A stretch of DNA of 64,000 nucleotides from Astragalus membranaceus (Eukaryota > Streptophyta > Magnoliopsida > Fabales > Fabaceae). This document shows positions 23,594 to 35,453 of the stretch, piece after piece. The stretch is taken from assembly GCA_039519185.1 (NCBI GenBank), contig CM076847.1, forward strand, positions 1,922,001 to 1,986,000, read 5' to 3'. Position numbers and translations under genes: made by a program. The notes under the pieces are model-generated. The model was not told the DNA's origin. It worked only from the letters and a program-made list of their open reading frames with translations, and ran no database searches. Positions within the stretch are counted from its first letter, which is position 1, and every line of letters starts with the position of its first letter.

Positions 23594-24919
23594 TATTTAT
23601 GATGAGTTCAGATTTTGTACAACTGTATATTTTTTTGCGGAGTTTTGTTTGGTTGATTTTTTATATATATTCGTTGAAATGCTTTTCTTATTGGCCGTTA
23701 AAGCCAATAAAGTATAACAGTTTGCATTGGAAATGTCAAGCATCTAATAAGAAATAATACATAGTTGATACTTTGTTTCTTACATAATAACTTTACAGTT
23801 TCATAAAGCTACAGAATTGTTCTAATATTCGATACTGCAGAGCCCGAGCCTCAAAGATGCAAAAGGTCGAGCCAAGCACGAAGCTGCAAAATGGTTCAGA
23901 ACGACAGTCTTGCTCGTTTGTAAAGGAAGAGAACTGGGCGGAAAAGCACATGATCCTTTCCTTTAGATCCTCAGGACTGGACTAGATACTCGCCAATTCA
24001 AAGAAAGCTTCCTGCGGTACATGAATCACTTGGTTTCCTTCTTTCTATCCTTTAAAGGTAAATATTATTGGTTAATTAGTTTAGGAAAGGGAGAAAGTTG
24101 AACCTTGAATACTTCAAACTGCTTCAATGTCTATTAATCACCAACCAAATTACCTACTTAAGGAACATTTTGTTTTCTTCTCTCACGGTCAATAGTAGTC
24201 ACAATGACAAATTTGATTTGAAAAGGTTTAGTTCTTTAAGGTCAAGGTTTCAATGGACTATTTGGATGCAGTCTATCTATGTACCAACTCAAAGTTGCCC
24301 ATGCCCCTCCCCCACTAACTCATAAATTTAAGATTCAATTCTATTTTAGGAAATAAAATTAGAATCAAGAACTAAAGAAGGAAAAACTATGAAAAATGAA
24401 ATTAATTATGAATAAACAAAAAATGCAAGGTTTCATAGATCAAACCTCAATGACGTCTTCTATACCAAGGATTGATTAAGAGAGTTTAGCTCTCTATTAA
24501 TGTAAAGAAGTAGCTCAAAACCCTAAATCACAAAGAAGATGAAAACCAAGAAGAATAAGAATAAAAAAGCCCTTCCTTTTTTCTTTCTATTTTCGTCCTT
24601 TGCTGTTTCTGGATTTTCACATCCTTATCCGAAATATAATCACCATTTATGTATTTTCCAAGTTACCCCTTTGGACCAGCTTCAAATGGACACAAAACTT
24701 GCTCAATTGGAGCCAATGAGAGAGTGAGACCTAATTTACTCTAACACACCTCTTTTCCAAAACAAAAAGCACAATCCAAACTTCATTTATTGAACCAGTT
24801 GTCTTCATAAAAGTTGTAGCAAAATGAGTCTTCTTTCAAATAGTTTTGGTCCCAAGGAAATTGGACTTCTATAGCTAGTTCAGAATTTCGTGCAACACCC
24901 CAATTCAGTCTTTCATCCC
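23594..24919. other. COX10 3' flank and intergenic
   Basis: The start will contain the COX10 3' UTR. About 23830-24030 on the minus strand shows a short, stop-containing frame with SSPEDLKERIMCF-like composition that might be an exon relic; I could not match it to a family. The rest is AT-rich. Confidence 0.4.
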
Positions 24920-26931
24920 TGATTTGACCGTCTAAACTTTGGAATTATCTCTTGTTTTCTTTATGAAAGATGTAGATAATTTTCTTATATTTGTGTTGAT
25001 ATAAAGCTCATAATTTTTTGATACCTACAGGCTACAGCAAAACATATAGGTAAAATACAAAAAGCGGTGTCAATTAAGCACAAAATAAATCCAATTAAGC
25101 CCAAAATAAATCCAGAGTTATAAAATTTATCCATGACCTACCAATTAAGCACAAATGATGATAACAAACAAAACACAAAGTTAATTAGTACATAAAATCT
25201 ATATCCATCACCTACCTCTCGTGCACCCCTCTTTGCCAGTAGCGTCGCTGGTCTACGTTGTTTCATCGTCAGTTCAAGTTGTGACCGACAATCTGAATCT
25301 CACCCTCATGTTTTTTGGTCATGGATGGATCGCCACAATTGGTCAAACCTTGCTCAATAACCTTCGAACCAACCACTATTGTTGCTTCGTTGAGCCGACA
25401 TCATCTTGGTGAAATTGAGGGAAATGGACGGAAAATTGGTCCAAATTTTTGACTAATTGTGGACCCCTGCTCAATTGCTTCATTGAAACCCACCAACACC
25501 CTCCTCTTCTCATGTCTCTTTCCTAATTCACAATTCCTCCTTTAGTTGGTTCCCTATCACCGCATATTTGTATACTCTCCTTTACTCTATCGCTATATCT
25601 CTCTCCATCCTCACACTCTCTCTCTCTCCCTCTCTCCTTCTCTCTCTCTCTCTCTCTCTTCAATATCTCCCTATTTTTTAATTTTCCTCTCTACCGTCCA
25701 CTATTATATTTTGACATGGGATGTTATATGTGGATCCGGTTTGTAAGAAATGATCCATCGTATCCCAACCTGAACCGCAAATACTACTTACTGATTCATA
25801 GTAAAGAAATGCACCAACTTTATTTGTTCATACTCTTTTCATGCTATTTTTTGAACAGTTGGCATGGAGAATGAACAGTTGGCATGGAGAAAAAGCTAAT
25901 TTAGTAACCAAAATTAGTGATGAAAAAATTGATATTCATCGCTTATTCTGACCAAAACTTAGGGACGAAATTATATATGAAGATCATATTTTTCTTAACT
26001 AATTTTTCCTCTCCAATTTTAATTTTTGTAATTATATAGTGATGACATTTGGGCATAGTGACAATACTCGTCTCTATACCCGCATTCTTTAAAAAAAAAA
26101 ACTCATACCCAAATTCACATCCACTATGGTAGCAATCACAATAGCTGTTATCTACTAGCCACATAACTCTAAAAAATTAAAAATTAAAATTAAATGTTAA
26201 TTAGTGATAAAACCGTAAATTAATTAAAAAAGTAATCAAAAGTATTTCAAACCTAATTCATATAAAATATTACAAAAGAAAACTATTTAACTATAAATTA
26301 AAATACTTTTTTTTGACCAAAAATTAAAATACTTTTGTAAACGAAATTAAAAAACAATACATTAAGATTAGATAAGATACTGTTATGTTACATTAAATAT
26401 GAAAATAAAATTTAATATCATAAACTCGTAAAAATTTGCAAGGCTTAACTTTAATTTATTGCAAGACTTTTTTAGCCTCTCTCTCTTCATATATATATAT
26501 ATATATATATATATAAATTATACAGCTATGAAAGTTTTCAAAAAGGAAATCTCCAGATGGTATCACATGATTGGTCCACAAAATCATTTCACATGCCATG
26601 TCACTTACACCTATACAGAAGACAATCCAAGTCATTAACTATTAAAGAAAACGGCAGTGATTAAATAGTTGTTACCATTCCGTCAAAAAAAAATTTGTTA
26701 CCAGCTAAAACACATTAATGTCAATTGCTGTTTTCCAACAAATCCAATTAATTACATAAATAAAAGAACTTTCACAATGAATCTTTGGTCTTTCAATATA
26801 ATTCTTTATATGCTGTACACAGTTTACAACAAACACATAATTTAATAATGGGACCATGTGAAATGAGAGGAGCAATTTAAAAAAATAATTTTAAACATTC
26901 AAAAAAAATCGTAAATACAAATTTATAAAAT

Positions 26932-27972
26932 GCTTAAATATGTTTTAGGCCTCTGCAAATATAGCGTGTTTTAGTTTAAGTCTCTGCAAAAAAAAATTTA
27001 GTAAAAAATCCCTGCAAAAGCAATATTTTTGAAATAGACCATTATGTTAACTTGACGTTACAAAAAATGCCTACGTTATTTGCTGACTTGTCATTTATTT
27101 TTCTTTTCAATTTTTTTATGCTGACCGAACTACTTCATTGTTTTTTATTTTTATTTTAAGTTATTCTTTAATCACCACCTTCTTCCCCCAAACCCGGTTA
27201 CCCTAAATCTCCAAATTGATTCCAAACCCAACAATATGGATCCCCAAATTGCTTCTTCATTCTTTTATTCTTTAGTCTTCTTCTCTATGCGTGTGTTGTG
27301 CAAGCTTTTCCCAGCTCACAACTCATCCAGAAACACACCATCTCTCACACCATCACCACCCATCCCATCACCACTCATTCACGCATTTTCTCAGCCCAAT
27401 ACAAATCAATATCACAATTCAATATCAGCTTCATCATCTCTCACCTCCCCCACCCTCTGTTGGCTTCGGATTCACCAACAGAGGATTGTAACTCATCCAA
27501 TTTTCCAGATTCCTTTGTAGCAAACTAAAAACATTCTGTGCAGCCACCGTTTGCTATTTCGCACCTAATGGAAAAAATTAAAAACCCAATTCACAAAGTA
27601 TGGACCCTTTATTCACAACCCCTTTTTCTTTCTTCTGTGCATCTGCTTCTGGTTTCCCCTCATCTTTCTATCAGTTCTAGTATAAGTTAATAAACCTGCA
27701 CATGATTTCTTTTCAAGTGAACCCTAATTCCCAATTGAAAAATTACAAATAATGACTTGCATATTAAATAAGTATTTAAAATAAATAAAAATGAATATTA
27801 AATGACACGTCAGATTTCTGTTAGCCAATTCAGCATTTTTGTAACGTCAAGTTAACAGAAGGGTCTATTTCAAAAATGTTGCTTTTGCAGGGACTTTTTA
27901 CTGATTTTTTTTTTTTGCAGAGGCTTAAACCAAAACACGCTATATTTGCAGGGACCTAAAACATATTTAAGT
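26932..27972. mobile_element. MULE-like element with ~140-bp TIRs
   Basis: Left TIR 26932 to ~27070 and right TIR ~27839-27972 are near-exact complements, ending in CTTAAATATGTTTTAGG. The interior (~770 bp) is low-complexity and has no transposase. I could not find a convincing TSD, so the superfamily is inferred from TIR length and style. It is absent from unit B of the tandem duplication. Confidence 0.72.
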
Positions 27973-28423
27973 CTTATCGTTTTGAATTTATCATTTAAAA
28001 TCATAAACATTAAACATTGAGGAGTAAGAGTGGGTAAATTTGATATTGCAAGGTCATAGCATTGATTATACCTACTCAATATACTAATATACTAATTAGT
28101 ATAATGGTATATCATTTGTTTGAACTTCTAATCGTACAAATTAAATGACTGAACTGTATTGGTATGAAGGCAAATTCGAATTGCCAGATACGAATTAGTC
28201 CACATTTTTTGAGATGTAAATATCTTTTATTATGTGCATATATCAAATTGCCATATATAAATTACATGCATATATCGGATAAGTAATGGAGACAATTTCC
28301 TAATTGTATTATATTTAGATTATATTTAGATTAGATTTAGATTTAGATTTAGAATTAGAAATAGAATTAGAATTTAGAATTAGAATTAGAACTAGTAGAA
28401 AATTTTATCAAATAAAATAAATA

Positions 28424-28739
28424 GGCTAAAGTGCTCCCGAGGTTCTTTATCTTTATTTAAAGTAACGAATTAGTCCTTTATGTTTTTATTGTCCCAAATA
28501 AGTCCTTTATCTTTCAAATTTTTGACACATAAATCCTTTTCCGTTAACAATGCTGATTTATGTGTCAAAAAAAAGGATTTATGTGTTAAAAATTTGAAAC
28601 ATAAAAGACTGATTTGGGACAGAAAAGGATTTATGTGTCAAAAATTTAAAACATAAAGGACTGATTTGGGACAAAAAAAAGATAAAGGACCAAATCGTTA
28701 CTTTAAATAAAGATAAGGGACCCCGGGAGCACTTTAGCC
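28424..28739. mobile_element. 316-bp MULE-type MITE with 9-bp TSD
   Basis: A perfect TSD, AAATAAATA, lies at 28415-28423 and 28740-28748. Ends are GGCTAAAGTGCTCCCG and its complement. Almost the whole element is inverted repeat, with inner copies of GGATTTATGTGT in both orientations. No coding capacity. Confidence 0.88.
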
Positions 28740-28935
28740 AAATAAATATTTCGCAACTTGTAATTGATAGTTTGAAAATAACCTTTAAAAGAAAATTTAT
28801 AAAGATACGAAATCCTATCTCAAAAATGTCAGCACTGAATTGCATGATTATTTCTTTGACGCATAAAGCTAAAAATGTATAAAGATTAAATATTAAATCA
28901 AATATTTTTATAAATTTTAAATTTTTTCAAAAAAA

Positions 28936-29102
28936 TTGTATACCCGTGCAGCGCACGGGTAAACTCGGGTATCCACCGGTGCCTCGAGGGCAGGACAGGT
29001 GACCTAGAGTTTTAACGCTGCTCCGTACCCAAGGCGGGAATCGAACCCCCGACTATTGGTTAAGGGAGGTTCAGCCCCAACCGCTGAACCCCACGCTCTG
29101 GG

Positions 29103-29105
<3 letters not shown>
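28936..29105 (-). mobile_element. tRNA-derived SINE-like segment next to Helitron hairpin
   Basis: The minus strand of about 28960-29105 reads like a tRNA-derived head: an A-box-like GTTCAGCGGTTGGGGC, then a B box GGTTCGAATCCC about 40 bases on. It follows (on the plus strand) the palindrome CCCGTGCAGCGCACGGG at about 28943-28959, which resembles a Helitron terminal hairpin whose CTRR end is missing. A (TA)n run at ~29105-29133 borders the head. The boundaries are uncertain. Confidence 0.55.
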
Positions 29106-29135
<30 letters not shown>

Positions 29136-29289
29136 TAAATAAATAAATAAATGTATGTATAAGGCGAGCTACTCACATTTGCAAATTATTGACCTGATCC
29201 GCAAATTATATTTACATGAACTAAAAACATAATTATGAAACAGACATAAAACATGTTTTAAGGGAATCAATTTATATTCCTCCGGTATT

Positions 29290-29969
29290 CCAATTAACAT
29301 TACATCCACTGAGCTTGAACTTTAGCACCAATGCCCCCCTTTTCTGTCACATCTCCATCATTAGCTGCTTCATGATCTTCACTATTCCCACCTTTTCTAA
29401 ATGAATTCTGACATCCTTGCTGTGTCACAGCTTGATCAACATAAGAAAAATTTGTTGATCCTATAAATCTCCTCCAAAGTACACTGCCTAGCTTCAGTTA
29501 AAATGTCCACCAATATTGACCTTTTCTTACATTTCTTTCTACCCCTTCTGTCTTGTTTATCTTTCATTACCTTTTTCTGAACATCATGAATTGAAATTGG
29601 CAATGTGAATGTATCTGCTGATTCAGACACATTGATATCCTCCCCTTCATAATCATATGATGAAGGGATGTGTTTGTTTGTAACTAATTTGTATCCTTCG
29701 GCATGAGACAAAGAGTGACAGTCATTCTTAACATTTTGTTGGTGCTCAATCACATGTTGCACTTCATGAGTTTTGCAAAACTGCTCAGCTTCTAATTTAC
29801 TATCATTTTGTGAATACATCAAGTTTGAAGAAGCTTGGAATGCAATTCCAAATGGTGGCAACACATCCTTGAGATTGAGACCAAGTTTGAGACACATTTG
29901 AAGGTATATTTGTCAGGAAATGGGCAGCTATTCAACATATTTTTGTTACGGCAAGCATCAACATACTGT
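29290..29969 (-). pseudogene. unknown two-exon gene, copy A (broken)
   Basis: Diverged tandem copy of the gene at 36820-37904. Its second exon starts at 29969 after a TTGCAG acceptor. Compared with copy B it has a 2-base insertion just before the LQMCL segment and a 1-base insertion after YRIN, so the frame is broken twice. The remaining open piece (29897-29436) keeps the basic stretch DRRGRKKCKKRS and TLEEIYRIN. The C-terminal sequence beyond the second shift ends in KVQAQWM and a stop. A first-exon relic with an intact GT donor lies at about 35293-35340 and has lost its ATG. The intron is interrupted by the copia element at 30201-34911. Confidence 0.75.
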
Positions 29970-30200
29970 CTGCAATAAAACTTAGCGTTACTCAGTTACT
30001 GAGTTCCATGATTTCTTTCTTCTGCTAGCTAGTATCAAAATATAGTATATGCAATAGTAATTGAGAGTTAAAAATACAAACACTTATAAGCATCTTTTGT
30101 TTATCAACGTACAGTTCAACTTGAATTATTATTGTTTGACACCCCCTCCCCATTGACTCATTGAGAAGAAGAGAAAAAGAAAGGGAAAAGATATATATGT

Positions 30201-30822
30201 TGTTGTGACTTTATTGATTTTATGAGATATTTCAAAAGTATAGAAGTCCTACATTGCTTGACTTTGCATTAATTTCATTTATTGAGATATTAATTTTTAT
30301 ATATAATATTATTGGACTTACGTGAGCAATCCAATAATGCCTATTTTAAGCTATTTTGATTAATCATATTTATTTTTATTAAATATTACTACTAAATAAT
30401 TTCCTAACAGCTATTTACTTGAGCTCCAAGTTTTGTCTAAATTCATTTCTAATTAAAAGCGTCCAGGTACGTTACTTGTTGAGCACTCTCAACTTCCCAC
30501 GTTTTTCGCGTAACAAACTAATTTGTTATAAGCTCTTTGACTACAAGCCAGAAGATGGAATAACAACAACAAGAAAAAATACGCTCCTGTTCTTCTCTGA
30601 CCTTCCTGGGTTATTCTCCTGATATACAAAACACAGTATTTCTTGCCAGTTCGGATTCCTCAGTGGCTATTGTCATCTGAGACGAGACCGGTTGTACCCT
30701 CGGGGGATTTGCGCTGTAGAGGCGGATAAATCCTTAAGGGCGCGTCGTCAAGACCCCTCCGGTTGTTTTCCTAACGTTTCCTTTTGCAGGTACCGTTCGT
30801 TGATTCAGCCACAGCGCTAACA
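30201..30822 (+). repeat. 5' LTR of the gene-capturing copia element
   Basis: 622 bp. By eye I find no difference from 34290-34911. It contains a TATATAATATTATTGG region that could serve as promoter. Confidence 0.92.
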
Positions 30823-31159
30823 ATCTTAAGGATTTATTCGACAAACAACGATGCTGCGAAGAAATTTAAAATAAAAATCAAGAACGGTAGAGTAAACGGA
30901 GGCCAGAAGAGGGGCTTGATTTTCTCAATGCCGTACTACAGTCCAAATCCACGATAACTACCTCGTCAACAGAAAAATCCCCGACGCCATGAGAGGCGCT
31001 AGTTTCTGTTCTTCTCGGTTTATCAATTCTTGCAGTTTCTCTCTCTTTCAATTTTTTTTTCCTCTGTCTTTCGTTAAGTGTATTTCGGTTCTGTATTTGC
31101 ATTTATATTTCTGGGCAAATTTTCTGGCTGCTGGTCTTTGTTAATTTTGTTTCAGGATA

Positions 31160-31600
31160 AAGAACCAACAGTTACAATAGAAAAGACGCAAGCACCATTT
31201 TTTCTTTTCTGCAATTGATTCCCCAAACCGATTTCTTCAAAGCCGAAGCCAGGGACATGATGATGGAAGTACTTTCCAACGGCGAACATCCACCACCGCC
31301 GCCGCACCGTCAGCAATCGCCGTTGATCGCAAGGTCAAGCTCTCCGTCGTCATGGCCAAGCTCTCTGCGCTTGCTAACTCATGATGTCTGCTTCAACTTC
31401 CCGGCGAGGATCTCGACGCGTTGATCTCCGTTACTAACGAAGAGAATCTTGATCATATGAGGATTGAGTATGATCGATTGTGTCGCGCTTCACCTAAAAC
31501 CTGCAAGGTTAAGGCTCTTCCTCTTCCCTATCAACAACAACAACAACAACGCGTCTTCGGACTTGCCGTTGATGCTGAGCAACGAAGAAGCACTGTGAGT
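31160..31600 (+). pseudogene. captured PB1-domain gene fragment inside copia element
   Basis: Read across two small frame breaks, the segment gives DRKVKLSVVMAKLSALANS, then LPGEDLDALISVTNEENL and DHMRIEYDRLCR, the second half of a plant PB1 (Phox/Bem1p, octicosapeptide) domain in its usual order; a Gln run and VFGLAVDAEQRRS follow. A stop and an indel near 31380-31400 break the frame. A possible intron donor (GTGAGTAG) at about 31594 suggests that unspliced or genomic sequence was taken. PB1 domains mediate protein-protein contacts. The donor gene is not in the window. Confidence 0.72.
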
Positions 31601-32817
31601 AGTCACATTTCAATTCCTTAAATTGATTGCTGATAATTTCTGAAAAGTGTGTGCAAAGCTTGAATCTTTAAAATCTTATTTTCCTTTGTATGAATTAAAG
31701 CTCTGAATTTTAATGATGGGTTTTTGTTTATCATGTGTTTGCTTAAAGGCTCCAAAGATCCTTAGTTGTGGTTATTTGTTGAAAATGTGTTCTTTTAAGG
31801 ATAGGAAACCGTGAAAGCAAGACTTTGTTGTTTTATGACCATTTCCTGTGCAAATTATCAAAAGCTAAAAGAAAACTGAAAACAAATACCTCACGAGCAT
31901 AGATGTTGACATGATGCTATCTCGAGTGGATTTAGAATATACACCGTACAATATGCAAGATATCTTTCTGAAACTGTTTTTTTTTTCGTGAAATCTATTT
32001 TGTGATGTTCTCCTGAATGTGGTGTGCAAGAAAAACGTTGTCATTCATTTAACATCTGGACCAGTGATGAAGCTTTTAGACTTTTCAATATAGGAGATTA
32101 CTGTTTTTCTCCATTTAGGCATAAAGGAGTCAAAATATTATTCAAACTTCAAAGTGAATACAGGCATTGGATCCCCAATTAGATGTGCATTGATTTGGTT
32201 TTTACTAATTGAATTTCCATAATGTGTTGACTGTAGACCATAGAGTCCAACAGGTGTAGCCTACCCCCAACTATTTGAGTCTTATTGAATATTGATGTAA
32301 AACTGACCTAAATGGTGTGAAATGCTGAAGGCTTTTGTTTTGACTGCTTGTCATAGTATAATCCTTGGCACTTGTCTATTGTTGATATAAAAAGCTAATC
32401 ATTATGTGGTGATTTTTATTATTCTTGTTAAGCCATGTTCAGCTTTCAATGTGTATGTCCTCTCAGTATTTGGAGTTGAACTGTGTTCCGCTTGGCTTAA
32501 TTTATTTAAAGATAAAACGACTACTTGATTGTGATCATGTGAACAAACCTGGAAAACATATGTAAATTCTCGTTTTGATGGGCTCAGACAAATTGATTTT
32601 GCTTAATGAAGAACTCATTTACTTGAGCATGGAGGTAAGCTAAATCTCCTTACCATATGAGATTATTAAAATTGTTTAGAGAATGTGAATTTTTCTTTTT
32701 TTCCCCATAACTTGAAATATTTAGATGTGTGGGGGTGTTCTGCTAAAGTTATGTTGTCTGATTCTAAGAAAACAAAACTTGGTTGTAAAACTTCTGATCG
32801 TATTTTCTTTCATTTAA

Positions 32818-33703
32818 TTTTGATATGAAAGATATGGGTGAGGCAAGTGTTATTTTATGAGTTAGAGTCATTAGGGAAGGTGATAGTATTACACTATCAT
32901 AGGAACATTATGTTGAGAAACTTCTTAGGAAGTTTGACTCTGCCCCATTGAGTACCCCTTGTGAAGCTAACTCACAGTTAAAAAAAAAAAAAAAACATAG
33001 AGGTGATCCTGTTGACCAACCTCAGTATGCCCAAGTAATTGGGAGCCTACTGTATCAAATGAATTTTTCTCGACCAGACATTGCGTTCGCAGTTGGTTGT
33101 CTGAGTAGGTATACTCACAATCCTGGTCAGGATCGTTGAAAGGCACTTGCTCACATCATGCGATACTTAAGAGGTACCATGAATTATGGTATTGTGCATA
33201 ATGGGTTTCCCGCAGTATTAGAAGGATACCGCGATGCTAACTGGATAACTGATTCAGATGAGACAAAATCCACTAGTGGTTATTTCTTTACACTTGGTGG
33301 TGGTGCGGTAATTTGGAGGTCAGCCAAACAATCCATTATTGCTAGATCGACTATGGAGTCGGAATTTGTAGCTCTGGAGTTGGCTGGTACTGAAGCTGAA
33401 TGGTTAAACAACCTTTTAGCTGGAATTCCGTTGGGAATAAAACCGACACCATCAGTGTCAATACACTGTGATAGTCAGTTGGCAATAGCCATTGCAAAGA
33501 ATAAGACCTATAATGGCAAAAATAGACATCTGCAATTGAGACACAACATTGTCAAACAATTGCAAAAACTTGGATTAATATCGATCGATTATGAGAAGTC
33601 AGAAATGGATTCGGCCGATCCTCTGACAAAACCCCTAGGGAAGAAACTGATATTTGAAACATCGAGGGGAATGGGACTTAAGCCAATTGAAATCAAGAAG
33701 TGA
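32818..33703 (+). pseudogene. copia RT end and RNase H remnant
   Basis: A first piece at about 32818-33139 covers the end of RT (MKDMGEAS..., then QVIGSLLYQMNFSRPDIAFAVGCLSRY) with stops. A second piece, 33158-33703, is an open RNase H domain: YRDANWITDSDETKSTSGYF, then ARSTMESEFVAL, HCDSQLAIAIA and the terminal ADPLTKPL motif. The upstream pol domains are missing, so the element is not autonomous. Confidence 0.88.
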
Positions 33704-34289
33704 TGGTAACCCAACCTTTGTGATTGGAGATCCCATGAAGAAGGTTCAATGTGGTAAAAACAAGTCGCTTCTTGACATTGCTAGCACTGAAAAATTAATT
33801 CACGTAATTAATTTTATTCTTGTCCCTTCCTATGGTGTTATGATGTATTGTGATAGTGCTAGACTGCAGGGTTAAAGAGGTTAAGCTTAAAGCTTTTAAT
33901 GATTATCATAGCCCTTATGGGTGGTGTATGACTTGCAGCATACACTTGATGAAATCACCTATATGAGTGTCAAGTGGGGCCGCTTGCATGAGATCCTGGC
34001 AAGATCTCTAGAGCACTCATGAATACCGAGCACGCGCACGGCCTAGTAGCGCAAAACGGCGGAAACAGCAAGAACTGTGGGGGTGTAATGTGATGGTGAA
34101 ACCTCTAACATATAACATGTGTCTTGGGTTCCATAGCTTGCTAAACCAATTCACTGTATGTTATGTTTCATCTGTCTAGGACTGGTTCCATAGCTTGCTA
34201 TACAGCTCCGATGCATTACATCTACGATGATAACCCAGGAAACTTCCTTTCTTTATTTCCATTTCCAACTTTTGAAATATGTGGGGGAT

Positions 34290-34911
34290 TGTTGTGACTT
34301 TATTGATTTTATGAGATATTTCAAAAGTATAGAAGTCCTACATTGCTTGACTTTGCATTAATTTCATTTATTGAGATATTAATTTTTATATATAATATTA
34401 TTGGACTTACGTGAGCAATCCAATAATGCCTATTTTAAGCTATTTTGATTAATCATATTTATTTTTATTAAATATTACTACTAAATAATTTCCTAACAGC
34501 TATTTACTTGAGCTCCAAGTTTTGTCTAAATTCATTTCTAATTAAAAGCGTCCAGGTACGTTACTTGTTGAGCACTCTCAACTTCCCACGTTTTTCGCGT
34601 AACAAACTAATTTGTTATAAGCTCTTTGACTACAAGCCAGAAGATGGAATAACAACAACAAGAAAAAATACGCTCCTGTTCTTCTCTGACCTTCCTGGGT
34701 TATTCTCCTGATATACAAAACACAGTATTTCTTGCCAGTTCGGATTCCTCAGTGGCTATTGTCATCTGAGACGAGACCGGTTGTACCCTCGGGGGATTTG
34801 CGCTGTAGAGGCGGATAAATCCTTAAGGGCGCGTCGTCAAGACCCCTCCGGTTGTTTTCCTAACGTTTCCTTTTGCAGGTACCGTTCGTTGATTCAGCCA
34901 CAGCGCTAACA
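34290..34911 (+). repeat. 3' LTR of the gene-capturing copia element
   Basis: Partner of 30201-30822, preceded by the polypurine tract GTGGGGGAT and followed by TSD TATGT. Confidence 0.92.
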
Positions 34912-35041
34912 TATGTGATGAATGATCGATGTCATAGAAAAGAAAAAGAAAGGAGAGAAAGAGAATGTGTAAGAGTTTCACAACTATATATTAAGCTAGA
35001 TAACCAACTAATGTATATCCTTCCCAAAATGTAAATACAAG

Positions 35042-35047
<6 letters not shown>

Positions 35048-35121
<74 letters not shown>
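35048..35121. repeat. (TA)n microsatellite in copy A intron
   Basis: About 74 bp of TA repeats. The equivalent site in copy B (about 37708-37760) also holds (TA)n, so the tract predates the tandem duplication. Confidence 0.9.
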
Positions 35122-35123
<2 letters not shown>

Positions 35124-35453
35124 CTAGCAAGAAATAAATTAAAGGCAATCGCAAAGAAGAAACTGAAGAGAATAACCTAGCTACTTCCAATATGTGGTTG
35201 AAATTGAAACCTTAATAATTAGAACTGGAAGTGCAAGATACTGGAAATGAAGAGATCTATATATAGATTATATATACACTATATGTTGCTACCTTATGGA
35301 GAACCCAGAAGATGAAGAACGAAAGATGATGATAGTGTATACTGTATAGGGTTATAGAAGTGAAAAAAAACACGTTGCGAATGTTGGAAAGGAAGCAAAA
35401 CATTACTGACTCAGAATCAGAAACCAGGTTGATCGATCATAACATAACGCAGT

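Larger units (their letters stand above)
30201..34911 (+). mobile_element. young copia-type element with captured gene sequence
   Basis: Identical-looking 622-bp LTRs (30201-30822 and 34290-34911; TGTTGTGACT to GCTAACA) and a perfect TSD, TATGT (30196-30200 and 34912-34916), define one insertion. A polypurine tract, GTGGGGGAT, precedes the 3' LTR. Pol is reduced to the end of RT plus RNase H. Gag, protease and integrase are missing, and most of the interior is non-retroviral, including a PB1-domain gene fragment. No standard iMet primer site follows the 5' LTR. It must have been mobilised by another element's proteins. It sits in the intron of the copy A gene, in antisense orientation. Confidence 0.9.
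24920..35370. repeat. tandem duplication unit A
   Basis: This block is collinear with 35454-38137: 24920-26345 matches 35454-36650, 29268-30200 matches 36660-37590, and 34912-35370 matches 37575-38137. The identity is visible by eye, with many substitutions and small indels. Unit A is longer because it gained about 2.9 kb of repeats at 26345-29268 and the copia element at 30201-34911. Confidence 0.85.

Noticed and set aside
23830..24030. Possible minus-strand exon with SSPEDLKERIMCF
   Set aside because: Contains a stop, no clear splice sites, and no family recognised; kept only as a note in the intergenic entry.
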